NCBI RefSeq assembly: GCF_000304475.1
Contig: NC_018942.1
Coordinates: forward strand, 806,001-870,000
DNA: 64,000 nucleotides
Origin: Kazachstania africana CBS 2517
Lineage: Eukaryota > Ascomycota > Saccharomycetes > Saccharomycetales > Saccharomycetaceae
Direction of reading: 5' to 3'
Each line of letters opens with the position of its first letter. Positions within the stretch are counted from its first letter, which is position 1. Under the pieces are notes generated by a model. That model was not told where the DNA came from and did no database searches. It saw nothing but the letters and a program-made list of their open reading frames with translations. Below are positions 62,668-64,000 of this stretch, in pieces. Both the position numbers and the translations under genes were made by a program.

Positions 62668-64000
62668 ATGGGTATCAATAATCCAGTCCCTAGAAGTTTG
62701 AAAAGTGAAACAAAGTATGTTGATTAATGACTAAGAAGCGAAACGTTTTTGCGTTTGTCGCAATTTGAGCATTTAGTTGTTTTACTAACACCATTTTATA
62801 GAAAAGCTGCTAAAATCTTAGCAAGTTTTGTTAAACCCAACCAAGTGTTTGGTGCTGACCAAGTCATTCCTCCAGATGTTTTAAAGAGAGCTAAGGGTCT
62901 AGCCATCATTACCGTTCTTAAAGCAGGTTTCTTATTTTCCGGGAGAGCAGGGTCTGGTGTCATCGTTGCCAGATTAAAAGATGGCACATGGTCTGCTCCT
63001 TCTGCCATTGCTATGGCAGGTGCAGGTGCAGGTGGCCTGGTGGGTATAGAATTGACAGATTTTGTCTTCATATTAAACTCTGATGATGCTGTTAAATCAT
63101 TTTCAGAGTTTGGTACCATCACTTTAGGCGGTAATGTATCCGTTTCAGCAGGTCCTCTCGGTAGAAATGCAGAAGCTGCTGCATCTGCATCTGCTGGTGG
63201 TGTTTCTGCAGTTTTTGCTTATTCAAAGAGTAAAGGTCTTTTTGCAGGTGTCTCTGTCGAAGGTTCCGTTATCTTAGAAAGAAGAGAAGCCAATAGAAAG
63301 TTTTATGGTAATGATTGTACATCAAAAATGATTTTATCGGGAAGAATAAGACCACCTCCAGCTGTGGATCCATTATTCCGTGTTTTGGAATCTAGAGCTT
63401 TCAATTACAGAACAAGAAATGACGATGACGATTATAGCACTTACGATGACGATGACTCTAGATATTACAATGATATTCCGGATTCATTCGATTCCTCAGA
63501 TGCTTCCTCTAGGAGGGCCAATACAAGATCCTCAAGAAGGAATAGAAGTAGTTACCGTGATAGTTACGACGATGGATTTGATGATGATTTTGATGATGAT
63601 GATTTTGATAGAAACCGCAGTTCACTTGGGAGAAACGGTACTAGATCTATGAACCGGTCATCTAGATATAATGACGACTCAAATGACAGTGATGGTGAAG
63701 ACGATCTGAATAATGCTAGTAGTTACTATGCAGCCCACAGAAAATCCAATGGTCCTAAGGTAAGTAGCTCTAGGTCTCGTTGGGAAGATGATATTTATGA
63801 TCGTGGTGGACAACGCAGCAGTAACAGACGCTCTCAATATGATCGTGATGTGGATGATTTATCGAACAGGTTTTCAAAATCCCGTATATCTTCTGAAAAG
63901 AGTGGTGCTGACCGTGCTGCAAGTTCGAGGGTAGATGCACCATCATCATCATCGAATGCCCCTAAAGCTGTGGCTTTATACAGTTTTGCTGGTGAAGAAT
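62668..64000 (+). CDS. LSB3: actin patch SYLF/SH3 protein Lsb3/Ysc84 (spliced, cut by window end)
   Basis: Actin-binding protein of cortical patches, partner of Las17 and Sla1 in endocytosis. Exon 1 is 62668-62714 (MGINNPVPRSLKSETK start). The intron is 62715-62801 (87 nt), with GTATGT, a perfect TACTAAC (62783-62789, branch A 62788) and TATAG 13 bases later. Exon 2 runs from 62802 past 64000. Joined, the frame continues KKAAKILASFV as in S. cerevisiae. The SYLF lipid-binding domain (about 15-230) is followed by an Asp/Arg/Ser/Tyr-rich linker. The SH3 domain just begins (ALYSFAGEE) where the window ends. The HIS2-ECO1 neighbours favour LSB3 (YFR024C-A) over its ohnolog YSC84. Confidence 0.93.
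62715..62801 (+). other. spliceosomal intron in LSB3
   Basis: 87-nt intron with 5' GTATGT (62715-62720), branchpoint TACTAAC (62783-62789) and 3' TATAG ending at 62801. It interrupts a Lys codon and is at the same place as in S. cerevisiae LSB3. It is the only spliceosomal intron I can support in the window. Confidence 0.93.

Overview
The window is nuclear DNA from a budding yeast of the Saccharomycetaceae. It is AT-rich and gene-dense, with nearly intronless genes, S. cerevisiae-like tRNA introns, one spliceosomal intron with GTATGT and TACTAAC signals, and gene order that can be read against S. cerevisiae. It holds 36 protein genes that I can support (one cut by the right edge) and two intron-containing tRNA genes. 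There is no transposon, CRISPR array, rRNA or convincing centromere.

Layout. (1) 1-25,949 matches a merged version of the S. cerevisiae YKL068-YKL078 and YMR047-YMR059 regions: DHR2, SEN15, PSG1, YKL075C-like, MUD2, LHS1, STB6/STB2, FAR3, tRNA-Trp, free-methionine sulfoxide reductase, a divergent glucose-6-phosphate dehydrogenase, ERB1, a 68-residue protein, and a NUP100-type nucleoporin. (2) 26,650-58,668 is the YBR258-YBR276 region with two genes from the sister YJL region: PPS1, MRPL8, COA3, TSC10, REI1, MRPL37, SDH8, BIT61/BIT2, an aldo-keto reductase, EFM2, HSM3, UBX7, CHK1, RIF1, YPT10, SHM1, MIC12, TAE1, RGD1, YBR259W-like, SHG1. Relative to S. cerevisiae, MRPL8-RIF1 (about 20 kb) is inverted. 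(3) 59,346-64,000 holds tRNA-Tyr, then the YFR024-027 block: ECO1, HIS2, LSB3.

Genes that sit on two sister chromosomes in S. cerevisiae are mixed in one segment here, while others from those blocks (BUB2, STV1, CSM3) are absent. This suggests a post-genome-duplication yeast that lost duplicates differently from S. cerevisiae. The species cannot be named from this alone.

Functional themes. Ribosome biogenesis genes (DHR2, ERB1, REI1) and EFM2 carry PAC/RRPE-type promoter elements. Mitochondrial genes (MRPL8, MRPL37, COA3, SDH8, MIC12, SHM1) recur, two of them with Puf3-type 3' sites. Chromosome-maintenance genes (CHK1, RIF1, ECO1) are present, and ECO1 has two perfect MCB boxes. HIS2 has a perfect Gcn4 site. 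The most unusual items are the glucose-6-phosphate dehydrogenase, which keeps its catalytic residues but has lost the DHYLGK signature and the segments that form the structural-NADP+ site in other eukaryotes, and the YBR259W-like protein, whose C-terminal half reads like a degenerate cullin. Coding starts were set at ATG codons; several longest open frames begin at TTG or GTG and were trimmed.
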